In this document: positions 1 to 8,026 of the stretch, piece by piece
Position numbering within the stretch: position 1 is the first letter of the stretch
Layout of the letters: the number at the start of each line of letters is the position of its first letter
Source: Curtobacterium sp. MCJR17_020
Lineage (GTDB): Bacteria > Actinomycetota > Actinomycetes > Actinomycetales > Microbacteriaceae
Direction: 5' to 3'
DNA: 64,000 bases
Assembly (NCBI RefSeq): GCF_003234365.2
Contig: NZ_CP126260.1
Coordinates: 1,054,001-1,118,000, forward strand
Program-made: the position numbers and the translations under genes
Notes under the pieces: model-generated
The model's database searches: none
What the model was told of the DNA's origin: nothing
The model's input: the letters and a program-made list of their open reading frames with translations, nothing else

Positions 1-1091
1 CGGACGAACGCCGACACCGGCACGCCGACGACCCCGGCCAGGGCGGGCAGCTCCAGACAGAAGGCCCGTGCGTCGTCGTACCCGAGCGGCGCGGAGTCGG
101 CGATCACGAAGTACCCGCCGTCCGGCCACAAGACGTCGAAGCCCGCTGACCGGAGCCCCGAGGCGAGCAGTTCGTGCTTGGCGGCGAGTTCGGCGGCGAT
201 CCCGGCGAAGACGGCGTCGGGCAACCGCAGCCCGACGGCGACGGCCGGCTGGAACGGTGCGCCGTTGACGAAGGTCAGGTACTGCTTCACCGTCGTGATC
301 GCGTCGACGAGCGTCGGGGGAGCGGTGAGCCAGCCGATCTTCCAACCGGTGGTGCTGAAGGTCTTGCCGGCGCTCGAGATCGAGACCGTGCGCTCGGCGG
401 CTCCGGGCAGTGTCGCGATCGGCGTGTGCGGGACGGTGAACGTCAGGTGCTCGTAGACCTCGTCGGTGACGATGAGGGCGTCGTACCGCGTCGCGAGCTC
501 CACGATCGTGCGCAGGACCTGGTCGGGCAGGACCCGGCCGGTCGGGTTGTGCGGCGTGTTGACGAGCACGACGCGGGTGCGGTCGGTGAACGCGGCGCGC
601 AGGGTGTCCTCGTCCGGCAGGAAGTCCGGAGCGGTGAGGGGCACGGTGACGTGGGTGCCGCCGGCGAGCCGGACGAGCGCACCGTAGGCGTCGTAGAACG
701 GTTCGAACGTGATGACCTCGTCGCCCGGTTCGACCAGGGCGAGGAGCGTCGCGGCGAGTGCTTCGGTGGCGCCGGCGGTGACCAGGACCTGCCGGTCGGG
801 ATCGACCTCGAGGCCGTACCACCGCTGCTGGTGTTCGGCCACGGCGTTGCGGAGGTCGGCCGTCCCGCGTCCGGGCGGGTACTGGTTGACGCCGTCCCGG
901 ATGGCGCGGACCGCGGCCTCGAGCACCTCGGCGGGGCCGTCCTGGTCGGGGAAGCCCTGCCCGAGGTTGATCGCGCCGGTACTCGCGGCGAGGGCGCTCA
1001 TCTCGGCGAAGACGGTGGGCGCCGGGACGCCGTCGGGTCCCAGGAGCATCGCTCCCTCGGCTGCTCGCAACCAGGGTCCTGCCTGCCGCAT
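1..1091 (-). CDS. PLP-dependent class I/II aminotransferase (DapC-like), 3' end missing
   Basis: The first 363 residues of a fold-type I aminotransferase run off the left edge of the window. The ATG at 1091 is preceded by a GGAGGG ribosome site. Visible family marks are the N-terminal NLGQGFPDQDGP stretch, the VTAGATEA cofactor loop, the NTPHNPTG motif, DEVYEHL, and SSAGKTFS carrying the PLP lysine (about K243). The closest family known to me is the mycobacterial DapC-type succinyldiaminopimelate or kynurenine-type aminotransferase group; the substrate cannot be told from sequence. It is divergent from the HtrA gene, with 191 bases between them. No defect is seen in the part that is present. 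Confidence 0.88.
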   Translation of the reverse strand, partial: MRQAGPWLRAAEGAMLLGPDGVPAPTVFAEMSALAASTGAINLGQGFPDQDGPAEVLEAAVRAIRDGVNQYPPGRGTADLRNAVAEHQQRWYGLEVDPDRQVLVTAGATEALAATLLALVEPGDEVITFEPFYDAYGALVRLAGGTHVTVPLTAPDFLPDEDTLRAAFTDRTRVVLVNTPHNPTGRVLPDQVLRTIVELATRYDALIVTDEVYEHLTFTVPHTPIATLPGAAERTVSISSAGKTFSTTGWKIGWLTAPPTLVDAITTVKQYLTFVNGAPFQPAVAVGLRLPDAVFAGIAAELAAKHELLASGLRSAGFDVLWPDGGYFVIADSAPLGYDDARAFCLELPALAGVVGVPVSAFV

Positions 1092-1191
1092 GTGGTTCCC
1101 TCCGGTGACGGCGACGACGTGTCGCGCTGAACGGACCCCAACCTAGCTGGCCGTCCGACGGCGATCCGGGGACGGACCCACAGCCCACGCA

Positions 1192-1197
1192 TAAGAT
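1192..1197 (+). promoter_or_regulatory. candidate -10 box (TAAGAT) for the HtrA gene
   Basis: TAAGAT fits the actinobacterial TANNNT -10 pattern and lies 86 bases before the start codon, in the only non-coding stretch between two divergent genes. No convincing -35 is visible. Confidence 0.35.
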
Positions 1198-1282
1198 CGG
1201 CAGAGGATGCTTCCAGCGTCGCCAGAAGCACCGCTCAGGTGGTTGCGACAGACTGCACGAGCTTGAAAGGAGCACGTCCAGC

Positions 1283-3328
1283 ATGACCGACACCACGCCC
1301 AACGGGCAGGGCGACGACCGCCGTCCGGACGATGCGGCATCGCCTGCCGCCAGTGAGGACGCCGCCGCAGCGGCCACGAAGGGGAACACGTCGATGCCGA
1401 ACGACTCCGAGCAGTTCAACGACTCCGAGCAGTTCAACGACGCCGAGCAGTTCAACGACGCCGAGCAGTCCGAGAACGCCGAGCGGTCCGACGACGCCAC
1501 GAGCGCCGACCACACCGACGTGATCCCGTCGGCGACCGACCACCCCACGGACCGCTACACGGCTCCGTACCCCACGCTCTCGGGCGACCAGCAGCGCGAC
1601 GCCGGCCAGCAGCCCGCCGGGTACGGCCAACAGACCTCGCCGTACGGGCAGGCGGCCCAGTACGGCCAGCAGCCCTCGGCCGACCAGACGAGCCAGTACG
1701 ACCAGTCCCAGCAGAGCCAGTACGGCCAGAACCAGCAGCCGCAGTACGGCCAGGCCCAGCAGAGTCCGTACGGCCAGCAGGCGCAGTACGGTCAGAACCA
1801 GCCGAACCAGCCGAACCAGCAGTCCCCGTACGGCCAGCAGGCGCAGTACGGGCAGGGCCAGTACGGCCAGCAGGGCCAGTACGGCCAGGCCCAGCAGCCG
1901 CAGTACGGCCAGCAGCCGACCGCGAGCCAGCCGCGGTACGGCGAGTACGCCCAGCCGGCCTCCGCCGCTGCCCCCGCGTCCTCGTCGGAGTACGCGACGG
2001 CGTCGGCGCAGGCGCCGCAGTCGGCCACGAGCGCCTTCGGCGACGTGGACGGCGCGAACCAGCGCAACGGCCACTACTTCGCCGACGGAACAGCGGGTGC
2101 AGCGGCCACCACGACCAGCACCCGCTCCGGCCGCGGCAAGCTCGTCCTGCCGATCATCGCCGGACTGGTCCTCGCGGGTCTGGTCGGCGGCGGCGCCGGG
2201 TGGCTCGCCGCGTCGTCGCAGGGCGGCACCGTCGCGTCGTCGTCCGGTTCGTCGCAGGGCGGCAACCTCACGGTCAACGACTACGACTCCGCGACCGTCG
2301 TCACCGCGGTCGCTGCTCAGGCGACGCCGTCGGTCGTGACGATCAACGTGTCGTCCAGCAACGAGGCCGGCACCGGTTCGGGCGTCGTGATGAGCAAGGA
2401 CGGCTACATCGTCACGAACACCCACGTGGTGACGCTCGACGGCGACAGCTCGAACGGTTCGATCACCGTGACGACCTCGAACGGCAAGATCTACGAGGGC
2501 AAGCTCATCGGCACCGACCCGACGGTCGACCTCGCGGTCATCAAGATCGACGCGACCGACCTGAAGCCGATGGAGTTCGCCGACTCCACGAAGCTCAACG
2601 TCGGTGACACCGCGGTCGCGATCGGTGCGCCCCTGGGCCTGTCGAACACGGTCACGGACGGCATCGTCTCGACCCTGAACCGCAGCATCCAGGTCACGTC
2701 GAGCGCTCCCAGCGAGGGCGGCGACTCGAACGAGGGCGGCAACGGCGGCAGCGGTCCGTTCGACTTCTGGGGCAACGGCGACAACGGCAGCAGCTCGTCC
2801 GCGAACACCACGGTCTCGCTGCCCGTCATCCAGACCGACGCGTCGATCAACCCGGGCAACTCCGGTGGCGCGCTGCTCGACGCGAAGGGCAAGCTGATCG
2901 GCATCAACGTGGCCATCGCCTCGGCCGGCAGCTCGTCGTCGTCGGACTCGGCGGCCGGCAGCATCGGCGTGGGCTTCTCGATCCCGTCGAACCTGGTGAA
3001 GCGCGTCGCGAACGAGATCAAGGACAAGGGCTCGGCCACGCACGGCCTGCTCGGTGCCACCGTCGGCGACGCCTCGGAGAACGCGAGCGCGACCCAGATG
3101 GGTGCGCTCATCAAGTCGGTCTCGTCCGGCGGTGCGGCGGCCAAGGCCGGTCTGCAGAAGGGCGACGTCGTCACGAAGATCGGTTCGGCGACCGTCTCGG
3201 ACGCCACCGACCTGACGGCACAGGTCCGCTACTTCGCGGGCGGCGCGTCGACGACGATCAGCTACCTCCGGAACGGGCAGTCCCGCGAGGCGGACGTGAC
3301 CCTGGGCACGTACGACAGCAAGGGCTGA
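1283..3328 (+). CDS. HtrA/DegP-type membrane serine protease with PDZ domain and repetitive N-terminal region
   Basis: This is a 681-residue protein with a cytoplasmic head, one membrane helix (about 286-310), a trypsin-like domain outside the cell and a C-terminal PDZ domain (about 586-680). The catalytic triad is visible as H381 in TNTHVV, D416 in TVDLAVIKI and S527 in NPGNSGGALL. The family degrades or refolds damaged envelope proteins. The head is unusual: four DxEQFN repeats (about residues 40-63) are followed by about 110 residues of YGQQ/PYGQ-type repeats. A serine/glycine-rich insert separates D416 from the active-site Ser. The ATG at 1283 follows GAAAGGAG at the right distance. A strong hairpin follows the stop codon. 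The function call is firm; the role of the head is unknown. Confidence 0.93.
   Translation: MTDTTPNGQGDDRRPDDAASPAASEDAAAAATKGNTSMPNDSEQFNDSEQFNDAEQFNDAEQSENAERSDDATSADHTDVIPSATDHPTDRYTAPYPTLSGDQQRDAGQQPAGYGQQTSPYGQAAQYGQQPSADQTSQYDQSQQSQYGQNQQPQYGQAQQSPYGQQAQYGQNQPNQPNQQSPYGQQAQYGQGQYGQQGQYGQAQQPQYGQQPTASQPRYGEYAQPASAAAPASSSEYATASAQAPQSATSAFGDVDGANQRNGHYFADGTAGAAATTTSTRSGRGKLVLPIIAGLVLAGLVGGGAGWLAASSQGGTVASSSGSSQGGNLTVNDYDSATVVTAVAAQATPSVVTINVSSSNEAGTGSGVVMSKDGYIVTNTHVVTLDGDSSNGSITVTTSNGKIYEGKLIGTDPTVDLAVIKIDATDLKPMEFADSTKLNVGDTAVAIGAPLGLSNTVTDGIVSTLNRSIQVTSSAPSEGGDSNEGGNGGSGPFDFWGNGDNGSSSSANTTVSLPVIQTDASINPGNSGGALLDAKGKLIGINVAIASAGSSSSSDSAAGSIGVGFSIPSNLVKRVANEIKDKGSATHGLLGATVGDASENASATQMGALIKSVSSGGAAAKAGLQKGDVVTKIGSATVSDATDLTAQVRYFAGGASTTISYLRNGQSREADVTLGTYDSKG
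1400..1470 (+). repeat. 18-nt tandem repeat inside the HtrA head
   Basis: Four copies of a unit reading AACGACTCCGAGCAGTTC, the last truncated and two with GCC for TCC, lie head to tail in frame. They encode the repeated DxEQFN hexapeptide. The near identity at DNA level suggests recent slippage expansion. Confidence 0.85.
1597..1935 (+). repeat. imperfect YGQQ-type coding repeats in the HtrA head
   Basis: Units built on TACGGCCAGCAG or TACGGNCAG recur more than fifteen times in frame with variable CAG/CCG spacers. They give a Gln/Tyr/Gly/Pro-rich disordered segment just before the membrane helix. Confidence 0.8.
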
Positions 3329-3343
3329 CGCCACCACGGACGA

Positions 3344-3384
3344 GACGGGAGGCCCGGTGCACGACGTGCGCCGGGCCTCCCGTC
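3344..3384. terminator. intergenic hairpin, GGGAGGCCCG family
   Basis: Left arm GACGGGAGGCCCGG (3344-3357) pairs perfectly with CCGGGCCTCCCGTC (3371-3384) across a 13-nt loop, 16 bases after the HtrA stop. There is no T-tract, as is common in actinobacteria. Confidence 0.8.
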
Positions 3385-3436
3385 CGTCTGCGGGTCGCGT
3401 CGCGGACGCCCCGCAGGTTCCGGGTTCGGGTCTTGA

Positions 3437-3442
3437 TAGGCT
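3437..3442 (+). promoter_or_regulatory. candidate -10 box (TAGGCT) for the glycopolymer operon
   Basis: TAGGCT, preceded by TTGA, lies between the HtrA terminator and the first glycosyltransferase and would give a leader of about 60 nt. This is a sequence pattern only. Confidence 0.3.
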
Positions 3443-3511
3443 CATGGTCGCTCTGCGGGGCGGCACCGCCCCGGTGCGTCCCGTGCACCCAGCCAGCACC
3501 CCGAGGTACGC

Positions 3512-4555
3512 ATGCAGACAGACGGACAGCCCCTGCCGGGCGTCTCGTACGTGATGCCCGTGCTCAACGAGGTCACCGAGGTCCGCGCTGCGGTCGCCAG
3601 CCTGCTCGACCAGGACTACACCGGCGTGTTCGAGGTCATCCTCGCGCTCGGCCCCTCGATCGACGGCACGAACGAACTCGTGGCCGAGATGAGCGCGGCC
3701 GACCCACGCATCCGGGCGATCGACAACCCGGTCGGGTCCACGCCGGCCGGACTGAACGTCGCGATCACGGCGTCAGTGCACCCCGTGGTGGTCCGCGTCG
3801 ACGCGCACTCGGTGCTGCCCCCGGACTACACGCGCATCGCCGTCCGCACCCTGCTCGAGTCCGGTGCGGACAACGTCGGCGGCATCATGCGCGCCGAGGG
3901 CCGCAGCCCGTTCGAGCGGGCCGTCGCGTTGGCGTACGGCAGCCGCGTCGGACTCGGCGGCACCCCGCACCACGTCGGTGGGACCGCCGGCCCCGCCGAG
4001 ACCGCGTACCTCGGCGTCTTCCGCCGCGACCGCCTGTTCGAGGTCGGCCTGTTCGACGAGGGCATCAAGCGCGGCCAGGACTGGGAACTCAACCGACGCC
4101 TGCGCCAGACCGGCGGCACGGTGTGGTTCACGCCCGAGCTGGTCGTCACCTACCGCCCGCGACCGAGCCTGAAGCGCCTGGTGCGGCAGTTCGTCGCGAC
4201 CGGGTTGTGGCGGGGCGAGCTCGCCCGTCGGTTCCCCGCGAACAACGGCCTGCGGTACTTCGTGCCGCCCGCGATGGTCGCCGCCATGGCCGTCGGGATC
4301 CTCGCCGGCATCGTCGGTGTCGTCGGCGCGGCCCTCGGCAGCCCGGTCGCATGGGCGCTCCTCGGGTTCGCCGTGCCCGCCGTGTACCTGCTCTTCGTCG
4401 TCCTCGGGTCGGTCGCCGTCGCGCGCCGGTCCGGGGTGGCGACCTTCCTCTGGCTGCTCGTGGTGCTGCCCTGCATCCACGTGGGATGGGGGCTCGGTTT
4501 CATCATCGGGTTCCTCACCCGCACCTCCGAGCTGACCACCCACACCGGACGGTGA
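3512..4555 (+). CDS. family 2 glycosyltransferase with C-terminal membrane helices
   Basis: This 347-residue enzyme has a GT-A fold: the SYVMPVLNE start of the nucleotide-binding domain, the VDAHS acidic motif (about residues 92-96) in the DXD position, and QDWELNRRLR as the catalytic ED-type motif. The last 100 residues hold three or four membrane helices. It resembles ExoA-type transferases that add sugars to lipid-linked intermediates at the inner membrane face. It is the first gene of a run of four same-strand genes with gaps of 4 bases or overlaps, so it is probably co-transcribed with the CDP-alcohol phosphotransferase and the glycerophosphotransferase. The ATG at 3512 is preceded by CGAGG. 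The sugar and acceptor are unknown. Confidence 0.88.
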   Translation: MQTDGQPLPGVSYVMPVLNEVTEVRAAVASLLDQDYTGVFEVILALGPSIDGTNELVAEMSAADPRIRAIDNPVGSTPAGLNVAITASVHPVVVRVDAHSVLPPDYTRIAVRTLLESGADNVGGIMRAEGRSPFERAVALAYGSRVGLGGTPHHVGGTAGPAETAYLGVFRRDRLFEVGLFDEGIKRGQDWELNRRLRQTGGTVWFTPELVVTYRPRPSLKRLVRQFVATGLWRGELARRFPANNGLRYFVPPAMVAAMAVGILAGIVGVVGAALGSPVAWALLGFAVPAVYLLFVVLGSVAVARRSGVATFLWLLVVLPCIHVGWGLGFIIGFLTRTSELTTHTGR

Positions 4556-4559
4556 CCCC

Positions 4560-5381
4560 ATGACCGACCACGCCACCCACGGCCGCGGATCCGCACGCCC
4601 GACGTCGATCGCCGAGCTGCGGTCCGTCGCCCAGCCGGACGAGGTCCGAGCCCGCGCCAACGCCGAGCACTGGACGGCGTCGCTGTACCTGCGCGACGTC
4701 TCGCCGTACCTGACCTGGGTGCTGCTGAAGACCCGCGTCAGCGCCAACCAGGTGACCGGCCTGATGATCCTGGTCGGGTGGAGCATCGCCGCGGCCCTGC
4801 TCATCCCCGGCATCTGGGGTGCAGCGCTCGCCCTGGTGCTCGGACAGCTGCAGATGCTCGTGGACTGCTGCGACGGCGAGGTCGCACGGTGGCGTGGCAC
4901 CCGCTCGCCCGCCGGGGTGTTCCTGGACAAGGTCGGGCACTACACGACCGAGGGACTGATCCCGGTCGCGCTGGGCATCCGAGCCGCCACCTGGCCGATC
5001 CACGGCGCCGACTGGATGTGGACCACGATCGGCTGCGCGCTCGGTCTGGTCATCGTGCTGAACAAGGCCCTCAACGACATGGTGCACGTCGCCCGGGCGA
5101 ACGCGGGGCTCGACAAGCTCGTCGACCGACGCGACGCCTCGACCGCGCCGTCCGGTCGGAAGCTCGCCTCGCTCCGCCGGCTGGCCCGGTTCCTGCCGTT
5201 CCACCGCCTGTACCACTCGGTCGAGCTGAGCATGCTCGCGTTCCTGTTCGCGCTCATCGGACTGGCGATCGGCGACACGCTCGCCAGCCGGATCCTGGTC
5301 GGCGCGCTGCTGCCGCTGGCCGTCCTGGCGACCGTCGGGCACTTCCTGGCGATCATCGCGTCCAAGCGGGTCAAGGCGTGA
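4560..5381 (+). CDS. CDP-alcohol phosphatidyltransferase family membrane enzyme with altered motif
   Basis: This 273-residue polytopic protein carries the CDP-OH-P signature: D102-C-C-D105-G-x-x-A-R, then G119 and D123. The fourth acidic position of the D-x2-DG-x2-AR-x8-G-x3-D-x3-D consensus is H127 instead of Asp. The family moves a phospho-alcohol from a CDP-alcohol to a hydroxyl acceptor. Placed among glycosyltransferases and a TagF-like enzyme rather than phospholipid genes, it more likely decorates or starts a cell-wall polymer than makes a lipid. It begins 4 bases after the upstream gene and its TGA overlaps the next start codon. Whether the histidine supports catalysis is unknown. Confidence 0.85.
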   Translation: MTDHATHGRGSARPTSIAELRSVAQPDEVRARANAEHWTASLYLRDVSPYLTWVLLKTRVSANQVTGLMILVGWSIAAALLIPGIWGAALALVLGQLQMLVDCCDGEVARWRGTRSPAGVFLDKVGHYTTEGLIPVALGIRAATWPIHGADWMWTTIGCALGLVIVLNKALNDMVHVARANAGLDKLVDRRDASTAPSGRKLASLRRLARFLPFHRLYHSVELSMLAFLFALIGLAIGDTLASRILVGALLPLAVLATVGHFLAIIASKRVKA

Positions 5382-6316
5382 CGCACGACGCGGTGACCGA
5401 CGACACGGTGACCCCGAGCACCGTTCGTCGCCACGCGGTCGCGCACCCGCAGCGACCGCGCGTCGCCGTCGTGAGCCTGTCGCAGGGCACCCGGCCCGAC
5501 GACCTGCGCCGCGGGCTCGACAGCGTGCTCGCGCAGGAGGGCGTCGAACTCGACGTGGTCTGCGTCGGCAACGGTTGGGAGCCGACCGGCCTGCCGGACG
5601 AGGTGCGGACGCTGGCGCTGCCGGAGAACCTCGGGATCCCGGCCGGCCGCAACGCCGGCGCCGAGGTCGTCGACGGGGACTACGTGTTCTTCCTGGACGA
5701 CGACGCCTCGATCCCCTCGGTCACGTTCCTGCAGGACGCCGTCGGCCGCTTCGAACGCGACCCCTCGCTCGGGCTGCTCCAGCCGCGGGTGGTCGACCCG
5801 ACCGGCGCTGCCAACCCGCGGCGCTGGGTCCCGCGCATCCGCAAGGGCGAGCCAGACCACTCGTCGCCGGTGTTCTCGGTGTGGGAGGGCGCCGTCGTGC
5901 TGCCGATGGACGTGTACCGGGTCGTCGGGGGATGGGGCGCTGAGTACTTCTACGCGCACGAGGGCATCGAGCTCGCGTGGCGCGTGTGGGACGCCGGCCG
6001 ACGTGCCTGGTACGCCGGCGACCTGGTCGCCCACCACCCGGCCATCGACCCGGCGCGGCACACCGAGTACTACCGCCTGAACGCCCGCAACCGGGTGTGG
6101 CTGGCCCGACGGAACCTGCCGGCACCGCTCCGACCGCTCTACGTCGGCTCGTGGGCCGCGATCCAGGTCGCGCGCTGGTGGCGACACCCGCGGCGCCTGA
6201 CGACGTGGTTCGCCGGCATCCGCGAAGGACGGACCACCGACTGCGGACCGACCCGACCGATGAGCTGGGTGACCGTCGCCCGGATGACGCTCGCCGGGCG
6301 CCCGCCCGTCGTCTGA
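5378..6316 (+). CDS. family 2 glycosyltransferase (rhamnosyltransferase-like)
   Basis: This is a 312-residue GT2 enzyme without clear membrane helices. It shows RVAVVSLSQGTRPD at the start of the GT-A domain, the NLGIPAGRNAG motif typical of WbbL/rhamnosyltransferase-type members, FFLDDDAS as the metal-binding DXD, and EGIELAWRVWDAG as the ED-type catalytic segment. The GTG at 5378 overlaps the upstream stop codon (GTGA), which argues for translational coupling; in-frame GTG codons at 5393 and 5408 are alternatives. It probably adds a sugar to the same polymer as its neighbours; donor and linkage cannot be read from sequence. Confidence 0.86.
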   Translation: MTHDAVTDDTVTPSTVRRHAVAHPQRPRVAVVSLSQGTRPDDLRRGLDSVLAQEGVELDVVCVGNGWEPTGLPDEVRTLALPENLGIPAGRNAGAEVVDGDYVFFLDDDASIPSVTFLQDAVGRFERDPSLGLLQPRVVDPTGAANPRRWVPRIRKGEPDHSSPVFSVWEGAVVLPMDVYRVVGGWGAEYFYAHEGIELAWRVWDAGRRAWYAGDLVAHHPAIDPARHTEYYRLNARNRVWLARRNLPAPLRPLYVGSWAAIQVARWWRHPRRLTTWFAGIREGRTTDCGPTRPMSWVTVARMTLAGRPPVV

Positions 6317-6358
6317 CCACCCCGAACCACACCGCCACCGCAGAACGGGAGACAGTCC

Positions 6359-7591
6359 ATGCCGATCACCAGTGACGTGCGGACCGCCGTGCGCCTGGCC
6401 CAGCGCCTGCTCGCCTCGCGCCGGAGCCGCCGGGAGCTCGCCCGTCGCCTGCCCTCGGTCGCGGCGCCGGCGCCCGGCACGATCGAGATCGCGGTCTACT
6501 TCGCCGACGGCCCCGTGAACATGTACCAGGTGCGCCAGTGGTACGCGCCGCTCGCTGAACTGGCGAAGACGCACCCGGTCGCGATCATCGCGCGCAGCCC
6601 GGGCACGATGACCACGCTCATCGACGAGTCGCCGGTCCCCGCCGTGTACGCCCGTCAGGTCGTCGACCTGGAGCAGTTCGTCGAGACCCAGGCGCCGAAG
6701 GTGGTGCTCTACGTCAACCAGAACGCCCGCAACTTCCAGATGATGCGGTACGGGCGCATGTGGCACGTCTTCGTCAACCACGGCGAGAGCGACAAGATGT
6801 ACATGACGACGAACCAGTTCAAGGCGTACGACTACGCGTTGATCGCCGGGGACGCCGCGCGTGGCCGGCTCGCCGAGGCACTGTGGGACTACGACCTCGA
6901 CGCCAGGACCATCGCGATCGGCCGCCCCCAGGCCGACCACTTCGCCGGCGCGGCACCGTACCCCGCCGACGAGCGCACCGTCGTGCTGTACGCACCGACG
7001 TGGGAGGGCGACCGCGGCGCCGCTGCGTACGGCTCGATCGCGTCCCACGGCACCACCATCGCCGAGCAGGTGCTCGCGTCGCCCCGGCACCGCCTGGTGT
7101 ACCGACCGCACCCGCGGAGCGGCGTGCTCGACCCGGCGTACCGAACGGCACACGAGCGGATCGTCGCGGCGATCACGGCGGCGAACGCGGCCGACCCCAC
7201 CGCGCACCACGTCCACGACGAGGGCGGGGAGCTCGGCTGGCAGCTGGCCGACGCAGACGTGGCGATCACCGACATCAGCGCGATGATCTACGACCGCCTG
7301 GCGGTCGGGAAGCCCCTCATCGTGACCCGGCCGGTGTCGCCCGAGGCCGACGTGGACGAACGCGGCTACCTGAGCGACGCCAACTGGCTGACCGCGGCCG
7401 ACGCACCGTCGGTGCTCGCGCGGATCGACGCCGCCGTGGGGGACGCCGCCGAGCTCGCCAAGCTGCAGCAGTGGGTGGCGCGTTACTTCGGCGACACCAC
7501 GCCCGGTGCCGCGACGGCCCGGTTCCACGCCGCCGTCGAGTGGCTGCTGGAGCGCTGGCGCACCGTCGCTGCCGAGCGCGGCGAACGCTGA
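6359..7591 (+). CDS. CDP-glycerol glycerophosphotransferase family protein (TagB/TagF-like)
   Basis: This 410-residue protein has the teichoic acid glycerophosphotransferase marks: VNHGESDK with H141, YAPTWEG, YRPHPR with H251, and the ITDISAMIYDRLAVGKP segment that matches the S/T-D-x-S-x-x-x-x-E/D nucleotide-binding motif. The family transfers glycerol- or ribitol-phosphate from the CDP-alcohol to a membrane-anchored acceptor. It sits 42 bases after the glycosyltransferase, with GGGAGA before the ATG. Together with the CDP-alcohol enzyme, the nucleotidyltransferase at 9666 and the ABC exporter it suggests a phosphodiester-linked wall polymer. Single-domain length fits TagB or monofunctional TagF rather than long polymerases. 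Confidence 0.87.
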   Translation: MPITSDVRTAVRLAQRLLASRRSRRELARRLPSVAAPAPGTIEIAVYFADGPVNMYQVRQWYAPLAELAKTHPVAIIARSPGTMTTLIDESPVPAVYARQVVDLEQFVETQAPKVVLYVNQNARNFQMMRYGRMWHVFVNHGESDKMYMTTNQFKAYDYALIAGDAARGRLAEALWDYDLDARTIAIGRPQADHFAGAAPYPADERTVVLYAPTWEGDRGAAAYGSIASHGTTIAEQVLASPRHRLVYRPHPRSGVLDPAYRTAHERIVAAITAANAADPTAHHVHDEGGELGWQLADADVAITDISAMIYDRLAVGKPLIVTRPVSPEADVDERGYLSDANWLTAADAPSVLARIDAAVGDAAELAKLQQWVARYFGDTTPGAATARFHAAVEWLLERWRTVAAERGER

Positions 7592-7607
7592 GCCCCGCTG
7601 GACACGG

Positions 7608-7910
7608 TCACGGGTGCAGCCCCTGACCGACCAGTGACATCCGCCACACGTACTCGGAGCGGTCCGGACGGCGCCAGCGGACGATCACGACGCCGGTGTC
7701 CTGCGGATCCGCGCCGAACACGGCGACCGACAGACGTCGACCCGGTTCGAGCCGGTGCACCGCCAGCGGCGGGCTGTAGCCGTTGCCGAGGTGGGTGAGG
7801 GTCAGGCCGTCGACCGGTTCGTCCCCGGTGTTGACGAGGTCGTACCGGCGCGGGGCCTGCGAGCGGTCGATGGTGAACGGGACGGCGTACGCGGGTGCTG
7901 GGTGGTGCAT
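7608..7910 (-). CDS. small protein of unknown function
   Basis: This 100-residue protein is not recognised. It has no signal peptide, membrane helix or cysteine and looks beta-rich, with alternating hydrophobic strands such as GVVIVRWRRPD and EYVWRMSLV. It lies tail to tail with the glycerophosphotransferase (16-base gap) and downstream of the exporter genes on the same strand. The start at 7910 has no ribosome site, but a TACCGT box sits exactly 7 bases upstream, so a leaderless transcript supports this start over longer in-frame versions. The sequence could be a small structural domain protein; no function is claimed. Confidence 0.6.
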   Translation of the reverse strand: MHHPAPAYAVPFTIDRSQAPRRYDLVNTGDEPVDGLTLTHLGNGYSPPLAVHRLEPGRRLSVAVFGADPQDTGVVIVRWRRPDRSEYVWRMSLVGQGLHP

Positions 7911-7917
7911 GAGGGGA

Positions 7918-7923
7918 ACGGTA
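7918..7923 (-). promoter_or_regulatory. -10 box TACCGT, leaderless start of the 100-residue protein
   Basis: On the minus strand TACCGT is followed by 7 bases and then the ATG at 7910, so transcription would start at or near the start codon. Confidence 0.45.
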
Positions 7924-7982
7924 GGGGGAGGGTCCGACGGTGGGGCCCCGGCGCAGCACCCGGGAACCCGTCGCTGTGGAGG

Positions 7983-7998
7983 GGGCACCGTGGTGCCC
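7983..7998. terminator. short hairpin downstream of the exporter genes
   Basis: GGGCACC-GT-GGTGCCC is a perfect 7-bp stem 29 bases after the ATP-binding protein stop. It is flanked by two copies of TGTGGAGGGGG (7975-7985 and 8003-8013). Confidence 0.45.
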
Positions 7999-8026
7999 TG
8001 GTTGTGGAGGGGGAGTACCCGACCGG

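Noticed and set aside
1235..3499. A 754-residue reading frame on the minus strand opposite the HtrA gene.
   Set aside because: It is an artefact of high GC: the translation is low-complexity Arg/Val/Leu with no domain, while the plus strand encodes a clear protease with ribosome site and terminator.
4940..7528. An 862-residue minus-strand frame opposite the glycopolymer genes, and similar long frames opposite ligA, ABC and GatB genes.
   Set aside because: Each lies opposite a gene with clear motifs and shows Arg/Gly/Asp/Val-rich shadow composition.
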